From assembly GCF_039832105.1 (NCBI RefSeq), contig NZ_JBDOHS010000003.1, forward strand, positions 216,918 through 280,917: 64,000 nt of DNA, read 5' to 3'. Made by a program: the position numbers and the translations under genes. Shown piece by piece: positions 25,185-33,838 of this stretch. The number at the start of each line of letters is the position of its first letter. Within the stretch, counting starts at the first letter, position 1. The notes beneath the pieces were generated by a model. That model did not search any database. It was given only the letters and a program-made list of their open reading frames with translations, and was not told where the DNA came from. The DNA is from Dorea_A sp016295505. Its GTDB lineage: Bacteria > Bacillota > Clostridia > Lachnospirales > Lachnospiraceae.

Positions 25185-26303
25185 TTAGTCGTAAAGGTTT
25201 GGAGCGATGTCATCAGCTTCCATGTTCTCTGCATTGTACCAGTAACCATCCATTGGGATATCAGCAACTTCGTTTCCATCACAGATATCATTTAATGTGT
25301 AGATACATTTGTATCCCATCATTAATGGAGACTGTGTTACAGATCCGATTAACTGACCATCAAGAATAGCTTCTTTCTGTGGAGTACCAGCGTCAAATCC
25401 TGCACCGATGATTCCATCTTCGCCTAATTTATTCAGTGTAGCATTAGCACCGATAACACCTTCAGCTGTTGTCTGGTTTGAACCAAAGATTGCGATTGTG
25501 TCGTCTTTAGACATAATCTTGTTAGCTTCTGTTGTAGCTAAGTCTACTGTTGTCTGAGCCGGAACAGCAACTTCGATGATAACTTCTGCTTCAGCTTCTG
25601 CTGCATTGTTTTCTGTAGCATTTACATAGAATTCGTTTCCTACTACAGCAACTTTCTTGCCAGCACCTTCGCAAAGTTCTTTCATCTTGTTGATGAATCC
25701 CATACCACGCTGCTGAATGTTCAGAGCTGTAGCATCCTGGTTAACTTCACCGATTCTAACTTTAGCGTCTGTTGTAGCTGCTTTAACTTTTTCTTCGATA
25801 ACCGGGAACATATTTTCTGCTGCACAAGCACCAGCTGCTTCGTTATCTGTTGCAACTGTAGCATATACAGAACCTTCCGGAGCGTCATCAACACCTGTAT
25901 CGAAACATACAACTGGGATACCAGCTTCTGCTGCTTTTGCAAGTGAATCAAGAACAGCCTTTGTATCACAAGCTGCTAATCCAATACCTGCTGGTTTCTT
26001 TTCGATTGCGTTGTCAAGCATCTGAACCTGGTCAGCGATATCAGACTCGTTAGCCGGTCCGTTACAGTTAGCTGTTACACCTAACTCTTCACAAGCCTGC
26101 TCTACACCTTTAACAGCTGCCTGCCAGTATGTAGACTGGAAAGATTTTACGATGATTTCAAATGATCTGTCACCCGAAGCCTCTCCACTTTCTTCTGTTT
26201 CTGCATCCCCTTCTGCTGATGAGTCATCTTTTGATCCGCATCCTACTGCCAATGTCATTACCATAGCAGTACTAAGCAATAACGCTAAGATTCTCTTTTT
26301 CAT
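25185..26303 (-). CDS. Sugar-binding lipoprotein of a ribose-type ABC transporter
   Basis: 372 aa. Lipoprotein signal with lipobox LAVGC around residues 18-22, then an acidic Ser/Glu-rich linker (SSAEGDAETEESGEASGD) and a periplasmic-binding-protein-like domain of the RbsB type: IIVKSFQSTYWQAAVKGVEQ at the start of the mature domain, then GIPVVCFDTGVDDA. Anchored outside the cell membrane. It is the last gene of permease-ATPase-permease-binding protein. A strong AAAGGAGGAAAC site precedes the ATG. Substrate unknown; an aldose or polyol fits the downstream catabolic genes. Confidence 0.92.
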   Translation of the reverse strand: MKKRILALLLSTAMVMTLAVGCGSKDDSSAEGDAETEESGEASGDRSFEIIVKSFQSTYWQAAVKGVEQACEELGVTANCNGPANESDIADQVQMLDNAIEKKPAGIGLAACDTKAVLDSLAKAAEAGIPVVCFDTGVDDAPEGSVYATVATDNEAAGACAAENMFPVIEEKVKAATTDAKVRIGEVNQDATALNIQQRGMGFINKMKELCEGAGKKVAVVGNEFYVNATENNAAEAEAEVIIEVAVPAQTTVDLATTEANKIMSKDDTIAIFGSNQTTAEGVIGANATLNKLGEDGIIGAGFDAGTPQKEAILDGQLIGSVTQSPLMMGYKCIYTLNDICDGNEVADIPMDGYWYNAENMEADDIAPNLYD

Positions 26304-26368
26304 TTTTTGTTTCCTCCTTTTGAGTTTTAATTTATATGAAGTCTCCCGACATCATAATCATGAAATTT

Positions 26369-27343
26369 TTATACTACTTTTTTCTTCTTAATATCAACCA
26401 ATACCGCAAGTATTAATACGATACCAGTACAAATCTGCTGCCAGTTTGCCTGTAATCCGATGAACGGTAAACCAACCTTCATCAAACTGATAACCATAAC
26501 TCCAAGGAATGTTCCCAGGATTGTTCCAGATCCACCTGATGCAGACACGCCCCCTACGATTGCTCCGCCGATAGCATCCATTTCAAAACCTGCACCGGCA
26601 CCCGGATAGATTGTTGCATATGTACTAGCGTATGCAATACCTGCAAGACCCGCAAAGAATCCTGAAATTACGTATGCAAATACGTGGTAGAATTTTACAT
26701 TAACACCTGATAACTTTGTAGCTTCTTTGTTACTTCCGATTGCAATTGTGTAGCGTCCGATTTTTGTATGATTCAATACGAAGGACATGATCACTACCAG
26801 TACAACGATAAAGATAATACCGGAAGGAATAACCTTTCCTTCTGCTGTTGTGAACTTAAATACTTTTCTGAACCATCCATCTGCTGCTAAAGCTGAAGGC
26901 CAGGATACACCAAATCCACCACACAGCGCAGGTCCAAGACCACGAGTAATCATACAAGTACAAAGAGTAGCAAGGAATGGTGGCAAATCCATAATTGCTA
27001 TAAGCACACCATTAAATAATCCAATCAAAACACCCAACAAAATAGTTATTAATAAAGCAACTGCTACTGGAATTCCTTTATGTACAATCAGATAACCACC
27101 AACCAGCGAATAACATACAAGACCAGTACCGATAGAAAGATCTACACCACCTGTGATCAACGGAAAGGTTACTCCAATTGCCATCAGTGCAACGTAGTAA
27201 GCACAATCCCATACACTTACAAATGTAGAGTAAGTTCTAAAACTTGGGCTAAGAAAGCTGAAGACTATCGTCATCGCAAGAACGATCCCAAGCACAATGG
27301 CTTCGCGTCCACTTATTATACCAAAACGTTTTTTATTTCCCAT
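26369..27343 (-). CDS. Ribose-type ABC permease 1
   Basis: 324-aa BPD_transp_2-type (RbsC/AraH) membrane protein with 8-10 helices. Motifs: FPLITGGVDLSIGTG (residues ~59-73), MDLPPFLATLCTCMITRGL, and C-terminal YPGAGAGFEMDAIGGAIVGG. GGAGGAGT precedes the ATG. It is related to but clearly different from the second permease upstream of the ATPase gene, so the transporter probably uses a heterodimeric channel, as in AI-2 (Lsr) and rhamnose (RhaPQ) systems. Confidence 0.92.
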   Translation of the reverse strand: MGNKKRFGIISGREAIVLGIVLAMTIVFSFLSPSFRTYSTFVSVWDCAYYVALMAIGVTFPLITGGVDLSIGTGLVCYSLVGGYLIVHKGIPVAVALLITILLGVLIGLFNGVLIAIMDLPPFLATLCTCMITRGLGPALCGGFGVSWPSALAADGWFRKVFKFTTAEGKVIPSGIIFIVVLVVIMSFVLNHTKIGRYTIAIGSNKEATKLSGVNVKFYHVFAYVISGFFAGLAGIAYASTYATIYPGAGAGFEMDAIGGAIVGGVSASGGSGTILGTFLGVMVISLMKVGLPFIGLQANWQQICTGIVLILAVLVDIKKKKVV

Positions 27344-27357
27344 CTTAAATACTCCTC

Positions 27358-28854
27358 CTAATCAATCTCTCTTGTTGCGAGGTTCATGATATTTTCCTGA
27401 GTTGCCTCTGCAATATCAATTTCACCTGTTTTCTTACCTTCACACATGACTACTATACGATCGCTCATACGTAAGATTTCTGTCATTTCTGAGGAAATCA
27501 TGATGATTGATTTACCTTCTGATGCTAATTTATTCATGAGTTTGTAAATTTCATTCTTAGCACCAACGTCAATACCTCTGGTAGGTTCGTCAAAGATCAG
27601 GATCTGACAATCACGTGTCAACCATTTTGCAATAACTATTTTCTGCTGGTTACCACCTGATAAGTTGATTACCAGCTGATCGATACTCGGAGTTTTTGTA
27701 TCCAATGCTTCTACATACTTCTTTGCAACTTCTGCTTCTTTCTTTTTATCAATGAAGATTCCGTTAGCGAAGTCATTCAAGTTTGCCATTGTTGTATTTT
27801 CAGCAACTGTTTTTTGAACTACACAACCATATCTCTTTCTGTCTTCTGAAAGATAACCAATACCATTCTTAACAGCATCTTCCGGAGATTTAATCTCCAC
27901 TTTCTTTCCATTGATATAAATATCACCACTGTCTTTTGGATCTGCACCAAACAAAGCACGAGCTGTTTCTGTACGTCCAGCACCCATAAGTCCTGAGAAG
28001 CCAAGGATTTCACCTTTTCGCAGTTCAAAGCTTACGTTTTGTACCATCTTGCCGGCATTTAAGTTTTCAACTTTTAATACTACCGGAGCATCCTTCGGAA
28101 CAGCACTTTCTGTCTTAGGATCTTCGTAAATAACACGACCAACCATCATGTTGATGATGTCTTCTTTTGTTGAATCTTTTGTAATGATCGTTCCAACATA
28201 TGCACCATCACGCATTACTGTTACACGGTCTGTGATCACCTTAATTTCATCCATACGATGTGAGATATATACCATACCGATATCTTTCTTCTTAAGGTCT
28301 CTGATGATCTTAAACATTTCTTCAATTTCAGACTCTGTAAGAGCTGCTGAAGGTTCGTCAAAGATAATGATCTTTGCATCGAATGAAATTGCTTTTGCAA
28401 TTTCACACATCTGCTGCTTACCTACCGTAAGATTTGACATCTGCTCTGTAGGATCGATGTCAATATTCAATCTGTCGAAGAGTTTCTTTGCTTCTTCGTT
28501 CATTTTTTTGTCATCGATTCTGATTCCACGTTTGAATTCTCTTCCGATGAAAAGGTTCTGTGCAACTGTCAAATGTCCTAACATGTTAAGTTCCTGATGA
28601 ACGATAACAATACCGGCATCCTGAGCCTCTCTTGTATTTTTGAATTCTACTTCTTTTCCTTCATATGTAATTGTACCGGAGTCTTTTGTATAGATACCTG
28701 TCAATACTTTCATTAAAGTAGATTTTCCAGCACCGTTTTCACCCATGAGTGCAAGAACTTCACCTTTTCTGATTTCCAAATCTACATGATCTAACGCATG
28801 AACACCTGGGAAGGACTTATCAATACCTTTCATTGTTAAAATAATATCACCCAT
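27358..28854 (-). CDS. Sugar ABC transporter ATPase, two-domain (RbsA-like)
   Basis: 498 aa with two fused nucleotide-binding domains. Domain 1: Walker A GENGAGKST (residues ~38-46), signature region LTVGKQQMCEIAK, Walker B IIIFDEPSAAL. Domain 2: degenerate Walker A region GLMGAGRTE near 290, perfect signature LSGGNQQKIVIAKW near 400, Walker B ILIFDEPTRGID. Domain 2's degenerate P-loop is normal for this family. It lies between two different permease genes and energises both. Confidence 0.94.
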   Translation of the reverse strand: MGDIILTMKGIDKSFPGVHALDHVDLEIRKGEVLALMGENGAGKSTLMKVLTGIYTKDSGTITYEGKEVEFKNTREAQDAGIVIVHQELNMLGHLTVAQNLFIGREFKRGIRIDDKKMNEEAKKLFDRLNIDIDPTEQMSNLTVGKQQMCEIAKAISFDAKIIIFDEPSAALTESEIEEMFKIIRDLKKKDIGMVYISHRMDEIKVITDRVTVMRDGAYVGTIITKDSTKEDIINMMVGRVIYEDPKTESAVPKDAPVVLKVENLNAGKMVQNVSFELRKGEILGFSGLMGAGRTETARALFGADPKDSGDIYINGKKVEIKSPEDAVKNGIGYLSEDRKRYGCVVQKTVAENTTMANLNDFANGIFIDKKKEAEVAKKYVEALDTKTPSIDQLVINLSGGNQQKIVIAKWLTRDCQILIFDEPTRGIDVGAKNEIYKLMNKLASEGKSIIMISSEMTEILRMSDRIVVMCEGKKTGEIDIAEATQENIMNLATREID

Positions 28855-28885
28855 TTTATTACCTCTCCTTTCTATGTACTCTTAA

Positions 28886-29860
28886 CTAGTTCTTTCTGCG
28901 TCTTGCAGATACATCTGAGTAAACTGCTGCGATTACAATCAATCCAGTAATAATAAATTGGTAATCCTTTGAGAAGCCAAGTGCAAGAATACCTTGTTGT
29001 AAAAGAGAAATAATAAATGTTCCGATGACTGTACCACTGATAGAAGCAAGTCCGCCAACCATTGATGTACCACCCATTACACAGCAGGCAATTGCTTCGT
29101 TGTTGTATTGATCTCCGTATCCCGGCTGAACTGTTGTGTAAGCTGCCACAAAGAAAATTGATCCAATTCCAACAAGCACACCACAGATAACGTATGCCAA
29201 CATTTTCCATTTTTTCGTATTAACGCCCGAAAGTCTTACTGCTTCTTCGTTACTTCCCAGGCAAAGGATGTAACGTCCGATCTTTGTTTTGTTCAATACT
29301 ACTGCACAAATAATTGCTACAGCCAGGAAGATAACAAGACCTACCGGAAAACCATTGCAACTGATGATATTTCTGTACCAACCGTCAGCCGCTGATGACT
29401 GAGGCCAGCTTACTGACTGTGTTTTTGTAAATACTGCCGCAATACCCTTTGCAATATTCATACTAGCCATTGATACGATAAATGGTGGAACATTCCAAAA
29501 CGCTACCAGATAACCATTCCAAATACCAAATGCCAATCCAATCACAACAGAAAGAATCAATGCTGCAACCATCGGAACACCGTGTGTTGTTAAGCAGTAA
29601 CCTGAAACAAGTGCACAGCAGAACATTACCGGTCCGATCGAGAAGTCAATACCTCCCGTTGCAATTACGAAAGTAACACCCAATGCCAAGAACCCCAGGA
29701 AATAAACATAGTTCAAGGTATTCAGCAAACGTGAGACTCCGAAAAATTCGCCGCCCGTCAAAACTCCAAACAACAGATATAGCAGGAGCATCAGCGCCAC
29801 GAGGACAATTCTATTAAACCCCACCTTTTTTACAAATGCATTTTGTTTAATTTTTTCCAC
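28886..29860 (-). CDS. Ribose-type ABC permease 2
   Basis: 324 aa, starting with GTG at 29860 behind a GGAGGAGGAATAAAG site. Multi-spanning RbsC-like protein: FVIATGGIDFSIGPVMFCCA, FWNVPPFIVSMASMNIAKGI, and YNNEAIACCVMGGTSMVGG. First gene of the transporter operon, downstream of a TTGACT/TATAAT promoter and a LacI-type operator. Compared with permease 1 the order of motifs is the same but identity looks moderate, so the pair is an old duplication rather than a recent one. Confidence 0.92.
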   Translation of the reverse strand: MEKIKQNAFVKKVGFNRIVLVALMLLLYLLFGVLTGGEFFGVSRLLNTLNYVYFLGFLALGVTFVIATGGIDFSIGPVMFCCALVSGYCLTTHGVPMVAALILSVVIGLAFGIWNGYLVAFWNVPPFIVSMASMNIAKGIAAVFTKTQSVSWPQSSAADGWYRNIISCNGFPVGLVIFLAVAIICAVVLNKTKIGRYILCLGSNEEAVRLSGVNTKKWKMLAYVICGVLVGIGSIFFVAAYTTVQPGYGDQYNNEAIACCVMGGTSMVGGLASISGTVIGTFIISLLQQGILALGFSKDYQFIITGLIVIAAVYSDVSARRRKN

Positions 29861-29943
29861 CTTTATTCCTCCTCCATAATTAATGCCACAAAAAAATCGA
29901 ACTCAACGTCTGATTCAACGTGAACTTCCATGCAAAATATCGC

Positions 29944-29958
29944 AAAACGTTTCGTTTT
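29944..29958. promoter_or_regulatory. LacI-type operator in the leader of the ABC operon
   Basis: AAAACG-TTT-CGTTTT, an inverted repeat with the AACGTTTCG-like core of LacI/CcpA-family sites. It lies about 50 nt downstream of the predicted start of transcription, where bound repressor would block elongation. Another partial match (GCAAAACGTTTC) overlaps the 3' end of the LacI gene near 30107. Confidence 0.55.
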
Positions 29959-30015
29959 CTATCGTTCGTCATTTTTTCACACATTCCCCGTTCGATTCCG
30001 CATCTTATAGTGCAT

Positions 30016-30044
30016 ATTATACTAGCATTTTCCAGTTCAGTCAA
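30016..30044 (-). promoter_or_regulatory. Promoter of the ribose-type ABC operon
   Basis: On the minus strand TTGACT (30044-30039), a 17-nt spacer and TATAAT (30021-30016), in the 255-nt gap between the LacI gene and the first permease gene. Confidence 0.75.
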
Positions 30045-30115
30045 TATGGTTTTAGGTCATTTCTATACTTTTTTCGTATTACTTTTCGTTTTTTTTATTC
30101 ACAAGGCAAAACGTT

Positions 30116-31117
30116 TCACCCAATATCGCGAATCGATTCACCCTTCTGTATTTTTGCACTAAAACTCAACTTTATCGGTTCCTCTGTATTTTTTTCTGTA
30201 ATCCTGTCTAAAATCACTCTTACCGCGTTATTGCAGAGCGTTTCCATCGGCTGAACCATGAGCCAAAGACGTGGTCTGACTACACTGGATACCAGCAAAT
30301 CATCGAAACCGAATATAGAGATATCATCCGGAACTGAAAGATCCGACTCATTCACTGCCATCACACCACCAAGTGCCACTTCGTAATTACTTAGAAATAC
30401 TGCCGTCGGTCGATCTTCCATTTCCATTAATTGTTTCATTTCCTTATATCCTTGTTCAACAGAAAAGCCTCCCAGCTTTATATAATCTTCACGAAGTTCT
30501 ATACCTGCATTGTCCAACGCATCTTTGTATCCTTTCATACGCTCAATTCCTGTATCCGCAATATTCGAACCAATAATTGCTATTTTTGTATGATGATGAT
30601 CCAACAGAATCTGCACTGCACGATAAGCCGCAACTCTATTATCAATACACACACAATCAAAACTTGTATCCTGAAACGAACGGTCAACCAGCACGACCGG
30701 AATCCCATCCTTTTTCGTCGGATCCAGAAATCTCCCACTGATGCTTACCGGAATAGCAATGATTCCGTCCACTTTTCGGTTAATCAAAAACCGCACATTC
30801 TCTTCTTCAATCTGCTCATCATTGCAAGAGTCACAAATCATCATTCCATACCCGTTTTTTCGTAATTCCTGCCCCAAAAAATGGATGATCTGACTTGTGA
30901 AAAAGCTGGAGATATCGTATACCATAACCCCGACCGTTTTTGTTTTGTTCTTTACAAGACCTCTCGCGATTTCATTCACCTCGTAATTCAGTTCTTTAAT
31001 CGCCTTTTCGATTAAGACTTTGTTTTCCGGTAAAACATTTCCTCCATTGAGATATTTGGAAATCGTAGCCATCGACAGACCCGTTTTAATTTTAACGTCT
31101 TTCATTGTAGCTGCCAT
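30116..31117 (-). CDS. LacI-family repressor of the ABC operon
   Basis: 333 aa. N-terminal LacI HTH: MKDVKIKTGLSMATISKYLNG (residues 5-25), hinge near residue 50, then a RbsB-like effector domain with GVMVYDISSFFTSQIIHFLG and IAIIGSNIADTGIERMKGYK. It is upstream of, and transcribed in the same direction as, the two-permease transporter. A near-palindrome CGAACCGTTTCG lies upstream of the gene and an AAAACGTTTCGTTTT repeat follows it, so auto-regulation plus control of the transporter is likely. Confidence 0.9.
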   Translation of the reverse strand: MAATMKDVKIKTGLSMATISKYLNGGNVLPENKVLIEKAIKELNYEVNEIARGLVKNKTKTVGVMVYDISSFFTSQIIHFLGQELRKNGYGMMICDSCNDEQIEEENVRFLINRKVDGIIAIPVSISGRFLDPTKKDGIPVVLVDRSFQDTSFDCVCIDNRVAAYRAVQILLDHHHTKIAIIGSNIADTGIERMKGYKDALDNAGIELREDYIKLGGFSVEQGYKEMKQLMEMEDRPTAVFLSNYEVALGGVMAVNESDLSVPDDISIFGFDDLLVSSVVRPRLWLMVQPMETLCNNAVRVILDRITEKNTEEPIKLSFSAKIQKGESIRDIG

Positions 31118-31149
31118 ACTGCAACACCTCTCATCCTTTCTACACCAAA

Positions 31150-31161
31150 CGAACCGTTTCG
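31150..31161. promoter_or_regulatory. LacI-type operator upstream of the first LacI gene
   Basis: CGAACCGTTTCG, matching at five of six symmetric positions, 33 nt upstream of the LacI ATG. Similar in core to the sites at 29944 and 38317. Confidence 0.4.
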
Positions 31162-31295
31162 CTGTGTTATGTCTTTCATTATGCCATAATTATTTTTCAA
31201 GTCAATATCTCTTTTTTAATTTTCAGAAAAATTATTTTCATCAGTTCATATTTGTAGTATACTATTGGGGTATATAAAACAAATTGGAGGTTATT

Positions 31296-31805
31296 ATGAA
31301 AACTAATCGCAAAGTTTTTTGTGTGATTCTTGCTTTTGTACTTAGCATTTTCACTCTTACCGGATGCAGTTCTTCTTTAAGCATTCCATTCACTGAGATT
31401 ACATGGGAAAATTCTTTAGAGGACGTCGAGGAGCTGGAAGGAGATGTTTTAGAAACATATGATTCTACATATGGCGGAACAACTTATTCCTATGAGAAGT
31501 CTTATAAAGATATCGATGGCGTTGTAAAATACATGCTAGATGAAGATGGAAAAATCGTATGCATCGCATGGCAATGCACCCTGGACAGCCAGGAAGAACT
31601 GGACGACATTTATGAGACGATTTTAGACGAGACAACAGATCAGTACGGGGAATGCGACTTTACCCCGCCAAACTACAATTCAAAAGCCAATGTATGGTAC
31701 CTGGATAATGGAAATATCTCCATTTTTACAGTTTCTGCATCAACAGCTTACACGCTCCAATATACGTTTACACACCCTGACGTTGCAGAACGCTCAGACA
31801 AATAA
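31296..31805 (+). CDS. Small secreted lipoprotein of unknown function
   Basis: 169 aa from the ATG at 31296, which follows TTGGAGGTTATT. Hydrophobic signal sequence with lipobox LTGC around residues 21-24, then an acidic mature domain with a repeated tyrosine-rich pattern (DSTYGGTTYSYEKSYKDIDG) and a long predicted helix (DSQEELDDIYETILDETTD). The layout resembles small Lachnospiraceae lipoproteins with a beta-sandwich followed by a helix. No catalytic motif is seen. It is divergent from the LacI/transporter operon and ended by a strong terminator, so it is an independent gene. Confidence 0.75.
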   Translation: MKTNRKVFCVILAFVLSIFTLTGCSSSLSIPFTEITWENSLEDVEELEGDVLETYDSTYGGTTYSYEKSYKDIDGVVKYMLDEDGKIVCIAWQCTLDSQEELDDIYETILDETTDQYGECDFTPPNYNSKANVWYLDNGNISIFTVSASTAYTLQYTFTHPDVAERSDK

Positions 31806-31818
31806 TATGTTATAAAAT

Positions 31819-31870
31819 ATGCGGCAATGAACATCACGGTATTCGCACAGTTCATTGCCGCATTCTTTTT
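31819..31870 (+). terminator. Terminator after the lipoprotein gene
   Basis: ATGCGGCAATGAAC and GTTCATTGCCGCAT (14 bp, perfect) followed by TCTTTTTA. It may also terminate the convergent aldo-keto reductase operon. Confidence 0.88.
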
Positions 31871-31882
31871 ATATCGTATTTT

Positions 31883-32881
31883 CTATTTTACGATAACTCC
31901 TTCTTCATCCCACAAATCATGCCAGTCTTTTGCGCCTTCCCACAAGAACACATGTCCTTTTACAAGGCGATTGCCTCTTTCCAGCGTAGCCATGGATGCC
32001 ATCTCTTCTTCTGTCAACGGATCATCTATCATGCATTTCAGATTTGCTACATAGTTGTGAACAGAAAATGGGATTGGAACCTGACCATTCTGATGAGCCC
32101 ATTTCAATGCAACGATTGCCGGATGTACATTATGTGCTTTTGCAATCGCAACCACTTCCGGCATTTCCAGATCCGCAATATCCTCATCCATGATATCTCT
32201 TTCTGGTCTTCTCGGAGAGCCAATTGGCATATAACCTACCGGAAGGATATCTCTTGCTTCCAGGTATTCCTGGATTTCACGCTGCTGAAATGCAGGGTGC
32301 ATTTCGATTTCAGCCGCTGCCGGTTTAATCTTCATCAGATCTAATACAGCGTCCATTTTTGGAATTGTCATATTAGAAATACCTATATGTTTGATCAATC
32401 CTTTTTCAACTAATTCTTCACATTGACGGTATGTATCCATAAATTCTTCCACCGTAAACGGTTTTGAATCCGGATTTCTTGAATCTACATCACATTTTGG
32501 TGCATGGTAGTTCGGGAACGGCCAGTGAATGAAGTACATATCAAGATAGTCGCATTTTAAATCTTCAATACTCTTTCTGCATGCTTTTTCTACATCTCTG
32601 TGCATATCATTCCATACTTTTGACATTATGAACAGATCTTTACGTTCTACTACACCTTCATCAAATGCTGCCTGGAATACTTCCCCAATTTGTTTTTCAT
32701 TTCCATAGCAGGCTGCGCAGTCAAACAAACGATAGCCACAACGAATTGCACCTGCGACTGCTCCTGATACTTCTTCTGCACTTACACGGTCTGAACCGAA
32801 AGTTCCCATACCGATGCACGGCATTTCCACTCCTGTATAGAGTTTTTTCTTTGGTACGATTGCTGGCTCAATGAATTCCAT
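31883..32881 (-). CDS. Aldo-keto reductase
   Basis: 332-aa NAD(P)H-dependent reductase of the AKR family. Catalytic tetrad parts are visible: D and Y in LFDCAACYGNEKQIG (near residue 55), K in FIMSKVW, H in DMYFIHWPFPN. C-terminal VHPAIVALKWAHQNGQVPIP is the cofactor-binding part. Last gene of the class II aldolase-LacI-FGGY kinase-dehydrogenase-PfkB unit and probably co-transcribed. A sugar-aldehyde or ketose reductase role (for example returning a sugar to its polyol) would fit, but the substrate is not evident. Confidence 0.88.
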   Translation of the reverse strand: MEFIEPAIVPKKKLYTGVEMPCIGMGTFGSDRVSAEEVSGAVAGAIRCGYRLFDCAACYGNEKQIGEVFQAAFDEGVVERKDLFIMSKVWNDMHRDVEKACRKSIEDLKCDYLDMYFIHWPFPNYHAPKCDVDSRNPDSKPFTVEEFMDTYRQCEELVEKGLIKHIGISNMTIPKMDAVLDLMKIKPAAAEIEMHPAFQQREIQEYLEARDILPVGYMPIGSPRRPERDIMDEDIADLEMPEVVAIAKAHNVHPAIVALKWAHQNGQVPIPFSVHNYVANLKCMIDDPLTEEEMASMATLERGNRLVKGHVFLWEGAKDWHDLWDEEGVIVK

Positions 32882-32895
32882 ATTCGTTCTCCTTT

Positions 32896-33828
32896 TTATC
32901 TTATTTTTTTTATTTCCACTTTTGACAAAATGTTTTCCATATCTTCCACTACAAAGAATCCTGTTTCTTCTCTCAACGCTGCAGCAGCTGAGATTGCGCT
33001 TGCTTTTTTCAACGTTTCGGTAACTGTCAATCCCTCGCTCAGTCCAAGTGCAAATCCTGCAATCATAGAATCTCCGCAGCCAACGGTGTTGACCGCATCA
33101 ATCTTTGGCACAATTGCACGATATACACCATCTTCACATGCCACGATAGATCCATCCCCACCCAGAGATACTGCAACGATTTCTACGCCGCTTTGCTGTA
33201 CTTTTACAGCTGCGTCAATGATCTCATCCAGATTGTCACAGGAACTTCCGGTCAACATACGGATCTCATCAATATTAGGTTTGATCATCGTCGGCTTTGC
33301 TTCGATCCCCGCCGTAAGAAGCGCTCCGCTCGTATCAAGGATCACTTTTTTCCCTGCCTCTTTTACGACTGCTACCAGTTTCTGGTATGCACTTCCGTCC
33401 AGTCCCTTAGGAACACTCCCTGACATTGTCACTACGTCTGCTTCCTGTACAAGCTTTCTGAATTGTTCTACGAATCCTTCAAAATCTCTTTCTGTCACCG
33501 CAAATCCCGGCTCCAGAAATTCTGTCTGTACCTTCTGCATAGAATCCCAGATATTAATACAGGAACGACTTTCCTGCTCCATATGATAAAATGCACTCTC
33601 AATGCCAAATGGTTTCAACGCGGCTTCAATATAATTTCCCGCATGTCCTCCGACAAAGCCGGTTGCAACCACTTTTGCACCTGCTATTGCAGCCGGTTTG
33701 GACACATTCAGTCCCTTTCCACCGGGAGTATAGGCACACTCTTTCACACGGTTAACCTCGCCAGTTTTAAAGTTCTCCACAACATATCGTTTATCAATTG
33801 CTGCATTTAACGTTACTGTTAAGATCAT
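32896..33828 (-). CDS. PfkB-family 1-phosphofructokinase/tagatose-phosphate kinase-like
   Basis: 310 aa from the ATG at 33828, behind GGGAGGGG. FruK/LacC-type signatures: ILTVTLNAAIDKRYVVENF at the N-terminus, TPGGKGLNVSKPAAIAGAKV, and C-terminal NTVGCGDSMIAGFALGLSEG with the catalytic aspartate in GCGDS. Such enzymes add the second phosphate to a ketohexose phosphate (fructose 1-phosphate or tagatose 6-phosphate) to make a 1,6-bisphosphate. Its start overlaps the end of no other gene except by the ribosome binding site. With the class II aldolase of the same operon it completes cleavage to two trioses. Confidence 0.87.
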   Translation of the reverse strand: MILTVTLNAAIDKRYVVENFKTGEVNRVKECAYTPGGKGLNVSKPAAIAGAKVVATGFVGGHAGNYIEAALKPFGIESAFYHMEQESRSCINIWDSMQKVQTEFLEPGFAVTERDFEGFVEQFRKLVQEADVVTMSGSVPKGLDGSAYQKLVAVVKEAGKKVILDTSGALLTAGIEAKPTMIKPNIDEIRMLTGSSCDNLDEIIDAAVKVQQSGVEIVAVSLGGDGSIVACEDGVYRAIVPKIDAVNTVGCGDSMIAGFALGLSEGLTVTETLKKASAISAAAALREETGFFVVEDMENILSKVEIKKIR

Positions 33829-33838
33829 ATGCCCCTCC

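Noticed and set aside
28872..29210. 112-aa minus-strand frame rich in Trp and Cys within the second permease gene
   Set aside because: Out-of-frame shadow on the same strand as an intact permease; composition is unlike a real protein.
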